The notes under the pieces: generated by a model
The model's input: the letters and a program-made list of their open reading frames with translations, nothing else
Database searches by the model: none
What the model was told of the DNA's origin: nothing
From: Acinetobacter sp. ANC 7912
Lineage (GTDB): Bacteria; Pseudomonadota; Gammaproteobacteria; Pseudomonadales; Moraxellaceae
Assembly (NCBI RefSeq): GCF_039862785.1
Contig: NZ_CP156795.1
Location: 992,001 to 1,056,000, forward strand
Length of the DNA stretch: 64,000 bases
Direction: 5' to 3'
In this document: positions 35,368 to 44,624 of the stretch, piece by piece
Layout of the letters: every line of letters begins with the position of its first letter
Position numbering within the stretch: position 1 is the stretch's first letter
Position numbers and translations under genes: made by a program

Positions 35368-36435
35368 ATGGGAACTTATATACTCAAACGACTTTTGCTG
35401 ATTATTCCGACCTTATTTTTGATTCTGCTGATTAATTTCGTGGTGATCCAGATTGCACCCGGTGGCCCAGTCGAGCAGGCGATTCAGCAGGCTGAAGAAT
35501 TCCAGGGAATGAGCGGTACCATGGGTGCTGAAACTGCCAAGGCAACCAGCAATTATCAGGGGGCCAAAGGTCTCAGTGATGAGATGGTGGAAAAGATCAA
35601 GGCACAATATGGATTTGATCAGCCAGCGCATGTCCGTTTCTGGGAAATGCTGAAAAGCTATATACAGCTGGATTTTGGTACCAGTTTCTTCAAGGATAAG
35701 CCTGTGACCACATTACTGGTGGAAAAATTTCCAGTATCACTGTCCCTTGGCTTATGGAGCACCTTACTGATCTATCTGGTTTCGATTCCGCTGGGGATTC
35801 GCAAAGCGCGTCAGCATGGCAGTCTGTTTGATAAATCCACTTCGATGCTGCTTGCCGTCGGTTATGCCATTCCAGCCTTTGTGTTTGCTATTTTGTTGAT
35901 TGTGTTTTTTGCCGGTGGTTCCTATTTCCAATGGTTCCCCTTACAAGGACTGGTATCGGAAAACTTTGCTGAATTGTCTGTATTCGGAAAAATCAAAGAC
36001 TATTTCTGGCATATGACCTTGCCACTCTTGGCGATGGTGATTGGTGGTTTTGCCGGATTGAGCTATCTGACTAAATATTCTTTTATGGAAGAGTTGGGTA
36101 AGCAATATGTGTTGGCAGCACGTGCCAAAGGCTTAAATGAATCTCGCGTCTTATATGGGCATGTATTCCGTAATGCCATGCTGATCGTGATTGCGGGTTT
36201 GCCAGAAGCACTGGTGGGAATTTTCTTTGTCGGCAACCTGTTTATTGAGATCATTTTTAATCTGGATGGGTTGGGGTTGCTTGGCTTTGAAGCAATCACC
36301 CAGCGTGATTATCCGGTGATTTTTGGCACCCTGTTTATCTTTACCTTGCTAGGCCTGATTCTGCGTCTGATCAGTGATGTGCTGTATCAGGTGATTGATC
36401 CACGAATTAACTTTGAATCGCGAGGTGCCAAATAA
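35368..36435 (+). CDS. yejB: Peptide ABC transporter permease YejB
   Basis: Inner-membrane permease, 355 residues, with an N-terminal helix ([20 protein letters not shown]), the periplasmic segment typical of DppB/YejB proteins, and the EAA loop [30 protein letters not shown] that contacts the ATPase. The stop and the yejE start share one base (TAATG). The substrate class is inferred from the whole operon matching yejABEF in order and size. Confidence 0.93.
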   Translation: MGTYILKRLLLIIPTLFLILLINFVVIQIAPGGPVEQAIQQAEEFQGMSGTMGAETAKATSNYQGAKGLSDEMVEKIKAQYGFDQPAHVRFWEMLKSYIQLDFGTSFFKDKPVTTLLVEKFPVSLSLGLWSTLLIYLVSIPLGIRKARQHGSLFDKSTSMLLAVGYAIPAFVFAILLIVFFAGGSYFQWFPLQGLVSENFAELSVFGKIKDYFWHMTLPLLAMVIGGFAGLSYLTKYSFMEELGKQYVLAARAKGLNESRVLYGHVFRNAMLIVIAGLPEALVGIFFVGNLFIEIIFNLDGLGLLGFEAITQRDYPVIFGTLFIFTLLGLILRLISDVLYQVIDPRINFESRGAK

Positions 36436-37448
36436 TGTCACCAATTATGCGAGCGCGCCTGCAACGGTTTAAGGAAAATAAACTCGGCTTTGGCTGCTTT
36501 ATAGTCTTTATCATTATTTTTGTTTTATCGCTGGGTTCAGGACTGATTGCGAATGATAAACCGCTGCTGGTGAAATACGACAATTCTCTCTATATCCCAG
36601 CCTTTAAGACTTATCCGGAAACGACATTTGGTGGAGTATTTGAAACTGAAGCGGATTATAAAGATCCGGTGGTACAGCAACTGATCAATGCCAAGGGCTG
36701 GGCACTGTGGCCGCTAATTGAATATTCCTACCAGACACCAAATTTAGAGCTAACCGTTCCGGTACCTTCAGCACCGACTGCACAAAACTGGCTAGGTACC
36801 GATGACCAAGGCCGTGATGTACTGGCCCGGATTCTTTATGGCTTAAGGGTGTCACTGCTGTTTGGTTTTGCACTGACGCTGGCTTCGGCTGTGATCGGCA
36901 TTATTGTCGGTGCGATTCAGGGCTATTACGGTGGTTGGATTGATCTGGCCGGACAACGCATTCTGGAAGTCTGGGGTGGTTTACCAATGCTGTTTATGGT
37001 GATGATTCTGGTTAGCATGTTTACCCCGAATGTGTACTGGCTATTCCTCATTATGCTACTGTTTGGCTGGACCACATTGGTGGGGCTGGTTCGGGCTGAA
37101 TTTTTACGAGCACGGAATTTTGACTATGTCCGTGCAGCACGCAGTCTCGGTGTTTCAGATCGTGCCATCATCTTTCGGCATATTCTGCCGAATGCGATGA
37201 GTTCCAGCCTGTCGCAATTACCTTTTATGCTGACCGCCAATATTACAGCTTTAACCGCATTGGACTTTCTCGGTTATGGTTTGCCACCCGATGCTGCTTC
37301 ACTCGGTGAACTGTTATTGCAAGGCAAAAACAATTTGAATGCGCCGTGGCTAGCTTTATCCGGCTTCTTTACCCTGGCCATTGTTCTTTCATTACTGATC
37401 TATATTGGGGAGGCGACGCGTGATGCATTCGATCCAAGACGTCAATAA
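36435..37448 (+). CDS. yejE: Peptide ABC transporter permease YejE
   Basis: Second permease, 337 residues against 341 in E. coli, of the DppC/OppC type. It has one N-terminal helix, a long periplasmic loop with LTVPVPSAPTAQNWLGTDDQGRDVLARILYGLRVSLLFG, and the EAA loop EFLRARNFDYVRAARSLGVSDRAIIFRHILPNA. The 3' end overlaps the yejF start by 26 bases, so translation is coupled. Confidence 0.93.
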   Translation: MSPIMRARLQRFKENKLGFGCFIVFIIIFVLSLGSGLIANDKPLLVKYDNSLYIPAFKTYPETTFGGVFETEADYKDPVVQQLINAKGWALWPLIEYSYQTPNLELTVPVPSAPTAQNWLGTDDQGRDVLARILYGLRVSLLFGFALTLASAVIGIIVGAIQGYYGGWIDLAGQRILEVWGGLPMLFMVMILVSMFTPNVYWLFLIMLLFGWTTLVGLVRAEFLRARNFDYVRAARSLGVSDRAIIFRHILPNAMSSSLSQLPFMLTANITALTALDFLGYGLPPDAASLGELLLQGKNNLNAPWLALSGFFTLAIVLSLLIYIGEATRDAFDPRRQ

Positions 37449-39012
37449 CGCAGCGCCGCTGTTGCAGGTCGAGAACCTACAGATCCGCAGCCCAGATCAG
37501 GTACTGGTACAACAGCTGGATTTTCAGCTACATGCCGGCGAGACTGTAGCAATCGTGGGGGAAAGCGGTTCCGGTAAATCCATCAGTAGCCTCGCGATTC
37601 TTGGTCTTTTACCGAAAAATCTGAAAGTCCAAGGTCAGGTGATGCTGGATGGTCAGAATTTACTGTCCATGAACCAGCCGCAACTGCGCCAGATTCGTGG
37701 CCAGAAAATTGCCATGATTTTTCAGGAGCCAATGACCGCGCTGAATCCTTTGCATCGGGTGGAAAAAATTATTGGTGAAACCTTGCTGCTACAGGGTTGG
37801 TCCAAAACCAAAGTGCGTGAACGGGTTCTGGAACTACTCAATGACGTGGGGATTCCAGAACCGGAAGACAAGTTAAAACGTTATCCTTATGAATTGTCTG
37901 GTGGGCAACGTCAGCGGGTGATGATTGCCATGGCATTGGCACAGGATCCGGATATCCTGATTGCCGATGAACCGACTACGGCACTGGATGTCACCCTGCA
38001 AGCACAGATTTTAAAACTACTTAAATCTCTACAAAAAACTAGACAGATGGCAATGATCCTGATCAGTCATGACCTGAATTTGGTCAAACGCTATGCTGAT
38101 CAGGTGATAGTGATGAATAAAGGCATTGTGGAAGAGCAGGGCAAAGTCGAGCAGATTTTTAATACACCGCAGTCAGCCTATACCCAAGACCTACTGAATC
38201 ATGATTTTGGTCAGGCATTGCCTTTGGGGCAAACAGAAACCTTGCTGGAACTGAAACAAGTGGAAGTAAAATTCTCAATCAAGCAGGGTTTACTCAATCG
38301 CGTGAAAAGCTATGTCACGGCAGTAGAACCTCTTGATCTAACGTTGATGCAAGGCCAGTCGATTGGTATCGTCGGGGAAAGTGGTTCGGGTAAAAGTTCA
38401 CTGGCGCTCGCTATTTCCCGACTGATTGACAGCAGTGGGCAGATTTTGCTGCAAAGACGAGACTTGAACAAACTGTCTGAAAAAGCTTTACGACCATTAC
38501 GCAGTGATTTCCAGATCGTATTTCAGGATCCTTTTAGTAGCTTGAATCCGCGGATGACTATTGAGCAGATCATTGGTGAAGGCTTAGGTCTCAAAGCCAT
38601 GTCCAAAGAGCAGATCCGCAGTCGGGTGGAGCAGGCTTTAGAGCGCGTGGAATTGCCAGCTGCGTTTAATAAAGACCGTTATCCGCATGAACTTTCCGGT
38701 GGACAGCGACAACGGGTGTCATTGGCACGTGCTTTGGTTCTGCGACCAAAATTACTGATTCTGGATGAACCAACCTCGGCACTGGACCGGACCACACAGC
38801 GAGCTATTGTTAAATTGCTGCGCCGGATTCAGCAGGAAGAAGGTATTAGCTATCTGTTTATTAGTCATGATTTGAAAGTCGTACGTGCGCTATGCCAACA
38901 GGTGCTGGTCCTGCATCATGCCCAGGTAATGGAATTTCAGGAAACCGAACAGTTATTCCTGCATCCGCAAACCGAATATACCCGTCAGCTGATTGCAGCC
39001 AGCCAGTATTAG
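37423..39012 (+). CDS. yejF: Peptide ABC transporter ATPase YejF (tandem ATPase)
   Basis: 529 residues, the same length as E. coli YejF, made of two fused ABC ATPases. The first has [29 protein letters not shown] and [14 protein letters not shown]; the second has [29 protein letters not shown] and [14 protein letters not shown]. Both sites therefore keep Walker A, signature and Walker B. I chose the ATG at 37423, preceded by GGGGAGG about nine bases away, over an in-frame TTG at 37405. It is the last gene of the unit; a weak AAATTGACA/TGTCAATTT hairpin at 39033-39058 follows. Confidence 0.93.
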   Translation: MHSIQDVNNAAPLLQVENLQIRSPDQVLVQQLDFQLHAGETVAIVGESGSGKSISSLAILGLLPKNLKVQGQVMLDGQNLLSMNQPQLRQIRGQKIAMIFQEPMTALNPLHRVEKIIGETLLLQGWSKTKVRERVLELLNDVGIPEPEDKLKRYPYELSGGQRQRVMIAMALAQDPDILIADEPTTALDVTLQAQILKLLKSLQKTRQMAMILISHDLNLVKRYADQVIVMNKGIVEEQGKVEQIFNTPQSAYTQDLLNHDFGQALPLGQTETLLELKQVEVKFSIKQGLLNRVKSYVTAVEPLDLTLMQGQSIGIVGESGSGKSSLALAISRLIDSSGQILLQRRDLNKLSEKALRPLRSDFQIVFQDPFSSLNPRMTIEQIIGEGLGLKAMSKEQIRSRVEQALERVELPAAFNKDRYPHELSGGQRQRVSLARALVLRPKLLILDEPTSALDRTTQRAIVKLLRRIQQEEGISYLFISHDLKVVRALCQQVLVLHHAQVMEFQETEQLFLHPQTEYTRQLIAASQY

Positions 39013-39114
39013 GCTACAAATCTCTGCAATCAAAATTGACATGTATCATTGTCAATTTCTGACTGTCAGGTTATAACAAGCATGGAATAAAACAATAAAG
39101 ATTTAGGATGAAAC

Positions 39115-40359
39115 ATGACTCAACTGACAGATTCAATACAGATTCGCAAAACCATATTTAAAAACCGCATTATCAAAGGTGCCATGAGTGAAGCACTGGC
39201 GAATGATGCCGGTCAGCCGAATGATGCGCATTTAAAGCTGTATGAGGCTTGGGCCAAAGGTGGTTTGGGCTGTGCGATTACTGGCAATGTCATGGTGGAC
39301 TTTCGTGCCAAGAATGAACCGGGTGTCGTTGTAGTAGAAACTGAACGTGATCTGGATAAGCTGAAAGCATGGGCTGGGGTGGGCAAGCGTCATGACATGG
39401 TGCAGCTGATACAGTTATCACATCCAGGGCGTCAATGTCCGAAAGGATTGAATAAGGAAACCGTGGCGCCGTCGGCAGTGCCGTTTAGTCCGGCGCTGGC
39501 AGTGAGCTTTGGTACGCCAAGGGAACTGCGTGAAGATGAGATTCTGGACATTATTCAGCGCTTTGCCAACTCTGCAGCCATTTGTGAAAAGGCGGGTTTT
39601 GAAGGTGTGCAGCTGCATGGAGCCCATGGTTATCTGATCAGCCAGTTTCTATCACCACTGACCAATAAGCGTAGGGATCAATGGGGTGGCAGTATTGAAA
39701 ACCGTACCCGTTTCTTGCTGGAAATTTATAAGGCAGTACGAGCTGCAACTTCAGAAAATTTCATTATTTCAGTGAAGCTAAATTCAGCAGACTTCCAGCG
39801 TGGTGGTATTACTGAAGAGGATGTGATTTATGTATTTAAAGCGATTGATGCTGCCGGGATTGACCTGATTGAAGTGTCAGGTGGCACCTATGAAGCACCC
39901 GCCATGGCAGGAGCCAAGGCTGAAAGACGTAAAGCATCAACGATCGCCCGTGAAGCCTATTTCCTGGATTTTTCCGAGAAGATCCGTAAACAAGTCAATT
40001 GTCATATGATGGTCACTGGTGGCTTTAGAACCGCAGCCGGTATGAATGCTGCACTGGATAGTGGTGCCTGTGATTTTGTGGGGATCGCCCGTCCATTTGC
40101 CGTGGAAACCGATTTGGGGCAGAAATTGGTGGCGGGGCAGGATGTACGCTATGCGGTGGAAAAAATCAAAACCGGTATTCCAATGATCGATAAAATGGCG
40201 ATTATGGAAATCATCTGGTATGCGGCGCAGTTTAAGCGTATTGCCCAAGGCAAGCAGCCGGATCCAAAATTATCGCCGCTCAAAGTCTTTCTGAATTATC
40301 TGCGTGGGAATGTTACTGCAGTGATTAAAGGGCAGATCAATTCGCGTAAATCAGCGTAG
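39115..40359 (+). CDS. Old Yellow Enzyme-type NADH:flavin oxidoreductase
   Basis: A 414-residue FMN-dependent TIM-barrel enzyme. Family marks are IFKNRIIKGAMSEALA, LIQLSHPGRQCPKG, GFEGVQLHGAHGYLISQFLSPLTNKRRDQWGGSIENRTRF and CDFVGIARPF. It lacks the iron-sulfur and NADPH domains found in FadH. The class reduces activated C=C bonds; the physiological substrate is unknown. About 50 residues after the barrel form an extra helical tail. It stands alone, separated from yejF by about 100 bases, and faces a diiron-type gene across a shared terminator. Confidence 0.87.
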   Translation: MTQLTDSIQIRKTIFKNRIIKGAMSEALANDAGQPNDAHLKLYEAWAKGGLGCAITGNVMVDFRAKNEPGVVVVETERDLDKLKAWAGVGKRHDMVQLIQLSHPGRQCPKGLNKETVAPSAVPFSPALAVSFGTPRELREDEILDIIQRFANSAAICEKAGFEGVQLHGAHGYLISQFLSPLTNKRRDQWGGSIENRTRFLLEIYKAVRAATSENFIISVKLNSADFQRGGITEEDVIYVFKAIDAAGIDLIEVSGGTYEAPAMAGAKAERRKASTIAREAYFLDFSEKIRKQVNCHMMVTGGFRTAAGMNAALDSGACDFVGIARPFAVETDLGQKLVAGQDVRYAVEKIKTGIPMIDKMAIMEIIWYAAQFKRIAQGKQPDPKLSPLKVFLNYLRGNVTAVIKGQINSRKSA

Positions 40360-40370
40360 TTTTGATAAAT

Positions 40371-40395
40371 AAAAAGGCACTTTGAGTGCCTTTTT
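40371..40395. terminator. Bidirectional terminator after the Old Yellow Enzyme gene
   Basis: The stem AAAAAGGCAC/GTGCCTTTTT with loop TTTGA lies between two convergent genes. Confidence 0.92.
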
Positions 40396-40409
40396 AAATG
40401 CTCCAATAT

Positions 40410-41819
40410 TTAGCTGAACTGTAACGCCTGCGTCTGGAAGGGAAACAGAATTTTAGATACCTGTTGCGTTGCCCATAATCCTGGCTGAATGTAATGACAA
40501 TGTGGTGCGATATTAGGTATCAGCAGTTCCAGCTTTTCTTCATGGTTTTCACATTGTCTTAAATGCAAGCGTAGTTCTTCCAGCTTGCGTTGCTGTTGCC
40601 GGTCAACTACAGGTGATGGCATATGCAGCTGATGTGAAGACAACCGGCGTGCTAATTCAGGACCCTGAATCCAGTCACGGATCATCTGTTTCTCGGTAGC
40701 ATTAAAGACGCCAAACATTTTGCCATCGGGATCATCAATCAGTTTCCAGAAGTGACTTTGTTCGGCTGGCTGTCCGCGTTGAATCCAGCTTTTTTTCATG
40801 AGTACGTGCAGAAATTCGTGAATCTGCTCCGGCTGAGACAGCCATTCATTAATGGTCTTACCACTAAACTGGCATTTCTGGTTATGGATATACTGACCAA
40901 TCAGGGCTTTTTGTCGGAACAGTTTAAGTACCTGTTGATCCAGATCCAGTTCCCGCACAATCTGAGTCGAACTTTTGCCGATATCATTGAGTAGATAACC
41001 CTGTTTGACCATTTCAAGATAACGCTGTGGATCTTCCGCAGAACGGTACAGATCGACAAAAGCTTGCAAGGATTTTTGTGCATGACCATTGTGTGCATTA
41101 TCAATCGTGATATGCACATTAAAATAATGCGGATTGATACCGAGTTCGGCCAGTTCGTAATTGGTAATGAGCAAATGTAGCGGCAGCTGTTCATAACCCA
41201 GATTAAAGCCAATCACCAAAGGTAAATATTCCGGTGGAGCATAGGCCAGTACCAGTTGCACAGCAGCCTGTTCATAGTAGCGATCATCCAGCTGTTCAGC
41301 ATACGTGCTCAGCTCATAAGTATTCAGCAAGTCCTGATACATAGTGACATGATTGGCCTGCGGATGACCTAAACCAAGTTCTTCCAGGTAGATATGAATC
41401 AGGTCTTTGACTGCCGCCTGATCGGCATGATCCAGAGTGGAGTAGAGCCAGGAACCATCGACCATTTTAGTTGGAGCAACGCGATAGAGAAATTCGAATG
41501 CATGTGAGACAGTGGGGAAAAATTCACGCTGACCGCCTTGTTGACGACGAGCCAGATAGTCCTGAAATATGCTGCAAGTCTTATGATGATCTTCCATGAA
41601 ATGAGAACCGGCATGTTCGGGATGATCCAGCCAGCTTAAGGAGCTGAGATCCAGATGTTTGATTAAATGACTGAGATATTGTTCTGCCGAATGTGTTTTT
41701 GTTGTTTTGGAAATCTGCTCATCCTGGAAAAAATTTACCCAATCTTTAAAGTTTGTTGGTTGGTGAGCAATATTTTGAATCGGGGATACAGCTAAACAAA
41801 ACTCCGTACTGGTGAACAT
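40410..41819 (-). CDS. Heme-oxygenase-like diiron (iron-containing redox enzyme) protein
   Basis: About 469 residues, no signal peptide. The middle section has the helix pair of heme-oxygenase-like diiron enzymes: YLEELGLGHPQANHVTMYQDLL and, further on, NPHYFNVHITIDNAHNGHAQ, supplying the Glu, His and Asp/His residues expected to bind two irons. It is known in databases as an iron-containing redox enzyme family; relatives include oxidases and oxygenases acting on fatty acids or amino acids. The N-terminal 60 and C-terminal 170 residues have no motif I know. The start at 41819 has AAGGA eight bases upstream; a longer GTG start at 41849 is weaker. No partner gene is adjacent, so the substrate is unknown. 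Confidence 0.68.
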   Translation of the reverse strand: MFTSTEFCLAVSPIQNIAHQPTNFKDWVNFFQDEQISKTTKTHSAEQYLSHLIKHLDLSSLSWLDHPEHAGSHFMEDHHKTCSIFQDYLARRQQGGQREFFPTVSHAFEFLYRVAPTKMVDGSWLYSTLDHADQAAVKDLIHIYLEELGLGHPQANHVTMYQDLLNTYELSTYAEQLDDRYYEQAAVQLVLAYAPPEYLPLVIGFNLGYEQLPLHLLITNYELAELGINPHYFNVHITIDNAHNGHAQKSLQAFVDLYRSAEDPQRYLEMVKQGYLLNDIGKSSTQIVRELDLDQQVLKLFRQKALIGQYIHNQKCQFSGKTINEWLSQPEQIHEFLHVLMKKSWIQRGQPAEQSHFWKLIDDPDGKMFGVFNATEKQMIRDWIQGPELARRLSSHQLHMPSPVVDRQQQRKLEELRLHLRQCENHEEKLELLIPNIAPHCHYIQPGLWATQQVSKILFPFQTQALQFS

Positions 41820-41995
41820 AATTATTATCCTTGCATTTTTGCTCCTCACTTACCTTAGCCTTATGTGAAAGATCAGGTGTTTAGTTTTTGTTCACTTTTA
41901 TGACAGGAAATACACAGCCTTTGCAAAGCTGCGTAAAGAATTACGGCAGTTTTATTTTGAAATTAAAATAAAAGTTAAATAAAAAGAAGGCAATA

Positions 41996-42028
41996 AAAAA
42001 GCCCAGGTCGCTATGCCTGAGCTTTTTT
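41996..42028 (-). terminator. Terminator of the triple tRNA-Glu operon
   Basis: Read on the minus strand, a stem of about 12 bp (AAAAAGCTCAGG/CCTGGGCTTTTT with one G-U pair) ends in a T run. It lies 31 bases after the last tRNA-Glu of the tandem array. Confidence 0.85.
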
Positions 42029-42058
42029 ATGAGAGAATTTAAACATCCATCTCGAATA

Positions 42059-42134
42059 TGGCGTCCCTACGGGGATTCGAACCCCGGTTACCGCCGTGAA
42101 AGGGCGATGTCCTAGGCCTCTAGACGATAGGGAC
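42059..42134 (-). tRNA. tRNA-Glu(UUC), copy 1 of 5
   Basis: A 76-base gene including encoded CCA. The acceptor stem GTCCCTA/TAGGGAC, anticodon loop CTTTCAC with anticodon TTC, and T arm GGGGTTCGAATCCCC all fold. It is identical to the four other copies here and is the last of three in tandem. Confidence 0.97.
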
Positions 42135-42175
42135 AGTGTAGAAGAAATATTTTAAACCAGAACTTTTAGAAGTAA

Positions 42176-42251
42176 TGGCGTCCCTACGGGGATTCGAACC
42201 CCGGTTACCGCCGTGAAAGGGCGATGTCCTAGGCCTCTAGACGATAGGGAC
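42176..42251 (-). tRNA. tRNA-Glu(UUC), copy 2 of 5
   Basis: Base-for-base identical to the copy at 42059-42134, with encoded CCA. It is the middle gene of the tandem array, with spacers of 41 and 24 bases on its two sides. Confidence 0.97.
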
Positions 42252-42275
42252 TTAATAAAATATGACTTCTGAAAT

Positions 42276-42351
42276 TGGCGTCCCTACGGGGATTCGAACC
42301 CCGGTTACCGCCGTGAAAGGGCGATGTCCTAGGCCTCTAGACGATAGGGAC
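42276..42351 (-). tRNA. tRNA-Glu(UUC), copy 3 of 5
   Basis: Identical copy with encoded CCA, first of the tandem array and closest to the promoter at 42369-42397. Confidence 0.97.
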
Positions 42352-42368
42352 GTTTCAGAGGTGGGCGT

Positions 42369-42397
42369 ATAATAGGGTGAAAATAGGGGGGTGTCAA
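42369..42397 (-). promoter_or_regulatory. Sigma-70 promoter of the triple tRNA-Glu operon
   Basis: On the minus strand TTGACA (42397-42392) is followed after exactly 17 bases by TATTAT (42374-42369). A GC-rich discriminator (ACGCCCAC) follows, as expected for stable-RNA promoters under stringent control. The predicted start is about 10 bases before the first tRNA. Confidence 0.85.
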
Positions 42398-42482
42398 ACG
42401 CATTTCTACACTTTTTTTGCATTTTTGCGTTGAGTGCATAATTTTAAAACAATATCAGGAAAATACTTGAAAAATACATGGC

Positions 42483-43394
42483 TTAAGCAGGATTTTTCAG
42501 CAATTCCAGAATCGCTTCCACCACCTGTGGATGCAGTAAATAACCGGTAATATCGTGCGGACGGTGGATATGAGTCCGGATGCCATAGTTGATAATTTCC
42601 GGTTCAAACTGAAATGGCGGTTCAGACAGTGGAAAAGCCGTCAAAAAATCATCGGTTGAATAGAAATTGATCCAGTCGCCTTTAATTGCCTCAGGCCGCA
42701 CGATGGGCTGTGGCAGATGTTCCTGGATTACCCGGAAGGCCATTGGCGCGCCCAAGGTAATGAAACGCTGCACATTCAGTTCAGGATGCTGAATCAGATG
42801 ATTGTAGGCAATCACGCTGCCAAGTGAGTGTGCAATCACAATGCAGGGTTTACGACCATTGAGCTGCCGGGCAATCCGTTCATGCACTTCGCGTATAAAA
42901 TCCGGATTATCTAGATACAGATAAGTTTCAATCAGGAATTTCTGAAGCAGGCTGCGGTGCAGGCGTGGAAAATAATTGAGCAGTAGCACAAAATCCCGAA
43001 GTGCCACATTCTTGCTCAAAGTGGTAATGAATTTGAGCTTCTGGTTGAAATTCATCGAGTCATTCAATTTAAGCTCGGGAATATCAGGAATGACAGGTTT
43101 GCGCCAGCCGGGGCGTGGTACTGGCGCAGGAGGTGGGGGCTGAACCGGCTGACGAAAAGAAAAACTCGGCCATTGCTGTGGCATCAAGGTACCGGCATTC
43201 AGGATATTGCGGACGTTATAGCGTGAAAGCAGATCGCCATAAAATGGAATGCGAATGTGACGTTTTAAATAACTGAATCTGGCATCTTGTTGATGTTTGC
43301 GAATCCCTTTTTGAAGTATATGTAGCCAGCGCTGCCGGATGGAGGCAGCGGTATGATGTTGCTGATTCATTCCATGAATAAAAATAACTTTCAT
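42483..43394 (-). CDS. Alpha/beta hydrolase, tandem paralogue A
   Basis: A 303-residue protein with KVIFIHGMNQQ at the start and the nucleophile elbow IAHSLGSVIAYNHL (serine hydrolase pattern). A late histidine candidate is in RPHDITGYLLHPQV. A Pro-rich segment (PVQPPPPAPVPRPGW) interrupts the N-terminal part. The protein is closely similar along its whole length to the product of 43647-44540, so the two arose by tandem duplication. No signal peptide or membrane helix. It may act on lipids or other esters; the family is unnamed to me. Confidence 0.75.
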   Translation of the reverse strand: MKVIFIHGMNQQHHTAASIRQRWLHILQKGIRKHQQDARFSYLKRHIRIPFYGDLLSRYNVRNILNAGTLMPQQWPSFSFRQPVQPPPPAPVPRPGWRKPVIPDIPELKLNDSMNFNQKLKFITTLSKNVALRDFVLLLNYFPRLHRSLLQKFLIETYLYLDNPDFIREVHERIARQLNGRKPCIVIAHSLGSVIAYNHLIQHPELNVQRFITLGAPMAFRVIQEHLPQPIVRPEAIKGDWINFYSTDDFLTAFPLSEPPFQFEPEIINYGIRTHIHRPHDITGYLLHPQVVEAILELLKNPA

Positions 43395-43646
43395 CGATAC
43401 CCCACTGAGTTCGATAGCTTTATATTCACAGTATAGAGATATTTAGCGTAGCAAAAGCAGCGCTTTTTGTGGTGTTAATGTGTAAATTCCTTCGATAAAA
43501 CAATAATTAACAGACATGTGTATATTTATAAAATTAAGATATTTAAAAGCAGAAAATGAGCAGTTCTAGGTCAACGATTTGACTAAATGGAATAATAGGG
43601 CGGGCGAAGGAAATCGTAAAATGAACTCTAGAGATTGAGGTGATTT

Positions 43647-44540
43647 TTAGAGTAATTCCAGCAGGGCTTTGATGACTTCTGGATGTTGGATATAGCCATC
43701 AATATCATGTGGATGATAGATGGAAGTACGAATCTCCCGATTGATAATTGCCGGTTGAAACTGGAAGGGTGGTTCTGATAAAGGAAAAGCAGTGAGAAAG
43801 TCATCGCTGCAATAGAAATTGATCCAGTCACCGGTAATGGCTTTAGGTCGGTGAATAGGTTGAGGTAAGTGTTCCTGAATTACCCGGAAAGCCATTGGTG
43901 ATCCCATGCTAATAAAGCGTTGAATATTCAGTTCAGGGTGCAAAAGCAGATAATGATAGGCAATCACACTGCCTAAAGAATGTGCCATCAGGATACAGGG
44001 TTTATCACCATGCAGTTGCTGACCAATTCGCTGATGAACTTGCTGCATAAAAGTGGAATTTGCCAGATAGGAATAGGTCTCGATCAGGAATTTTTTGATC
44101 AGCGTATCGTGGAGATAAGGAAAATGATTTAACAAAATCACAAAATCCCGTAAGGCAGTATTCCGGCTTAAGATAGTAATGAATTTCAGTTTCTGGTTAA
44201 AGGTCATGGCATCTTCAGCCTTTAACTCGGGAATCTCACAAGTTTCAGGTGAATAGTGCGGGCAATGCGGCGGTGGCGGCTGAGATTTAAGTGGATGATG
44301 GAAGGGAAAACGCGGCCAGTCTTGTGGCATTAAGGTACTGGCATTCAATACATTATGCAAATGATGTCGTGACAATAAGTCGCCATAAAAAGGGATACGG
44401 ATATGCCGTTTAAGATAAGAGAACTGTGCTTGTTGATGCGACTGTTCCAGACCGTGTTTTAGCAGACTGAGCCAGCGTTGACGTAGGGAAGCAGAGCTGA
44501 ACTTCTGCTTGTTCATGCCATGAATATAAATAATTTTCAT
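43647..44540 (-). CDS. Alpha/beta hydrolase, tandem paralogue B
   Basis: A 297-residue paralogue of the neighbouring hydrolase: KIIYIHGMNKQ, SYLKRHIRIPFYGDLLSRH, LMAHSLGSVIAYHYLLLHPE and GDWINFYCSDDFLTAFPLSE are nearly the same in both. The central Pro/His-rich segment (HPLKSQPPPPHCPHYSPET) is the most divergent part. I set the start at 44540 to match the paralogue; a Met two codons earlier is possible. The 250-base gap to the sister gene holds nothing recognisable. A terminator separates it from the upstream permease. Confidence 0.75.
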   Translation of the reverse strand: MKIIYIHGMNKQKFSSASLRQRWLSLLKHGLEQSHQQAQFSYLKRHIRIPFYGDLLSRHHLHNVLNASTLMPQDWPRFPFHHPLKSQPPPPHCPHYSPETCEIPELKAEDAMTFNQKLKFITILSRNTALRDFVILLNHFPYLHDTLIKKFLIETYSYLANSTFMQQVHQRIGQQLHGDKPCILMAHSLGSVIAYHYLLLHPELNIQRFISMGSPMAFRVIQEHLPQPIHRPKAITGDWINFYCSDDFLTAFPLSEPPFQFQPAIINREIRTSIYHPHDIDGYIQHPEVIKALLELL

Positions 44541-44582
44541 CGACACACCACGCTGGCTGCCTGAAACATTTTCAGTATAGAT

Positions 44583-44612
44583 AAAAAAGAGCAGCCGAAG
44601 CCGCTCTTTTCG
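44583..44612 (-). terminator. Terminator after permease 1
   Basis: The hairpin AAAAGAGCAGC-CGAA-GCCGCTCTTTT has one G-U pair on the transcribed minus strand and is followed there by a T run. Confidence 0.88.
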
Positions 44613-44624
44613 TGATTTTAATGT

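Noticed and set aside
39033..39058. Hairpin AAATTGACA/TGTCAATTT after yejF as a terminator
   Set aside because: The stem is AT-rich and has no U run; at best a weak attenuator, so not listed as a terminator.
42059..42351. Regularly spaced identical 76-base repeats resembling a repeat array
   Set aside because: Each repeat folds as tRNA-Glu with acceptor stem, TTC anticodon and CCA; spacers are 41 and 24 bases. Not a CRISPR array.
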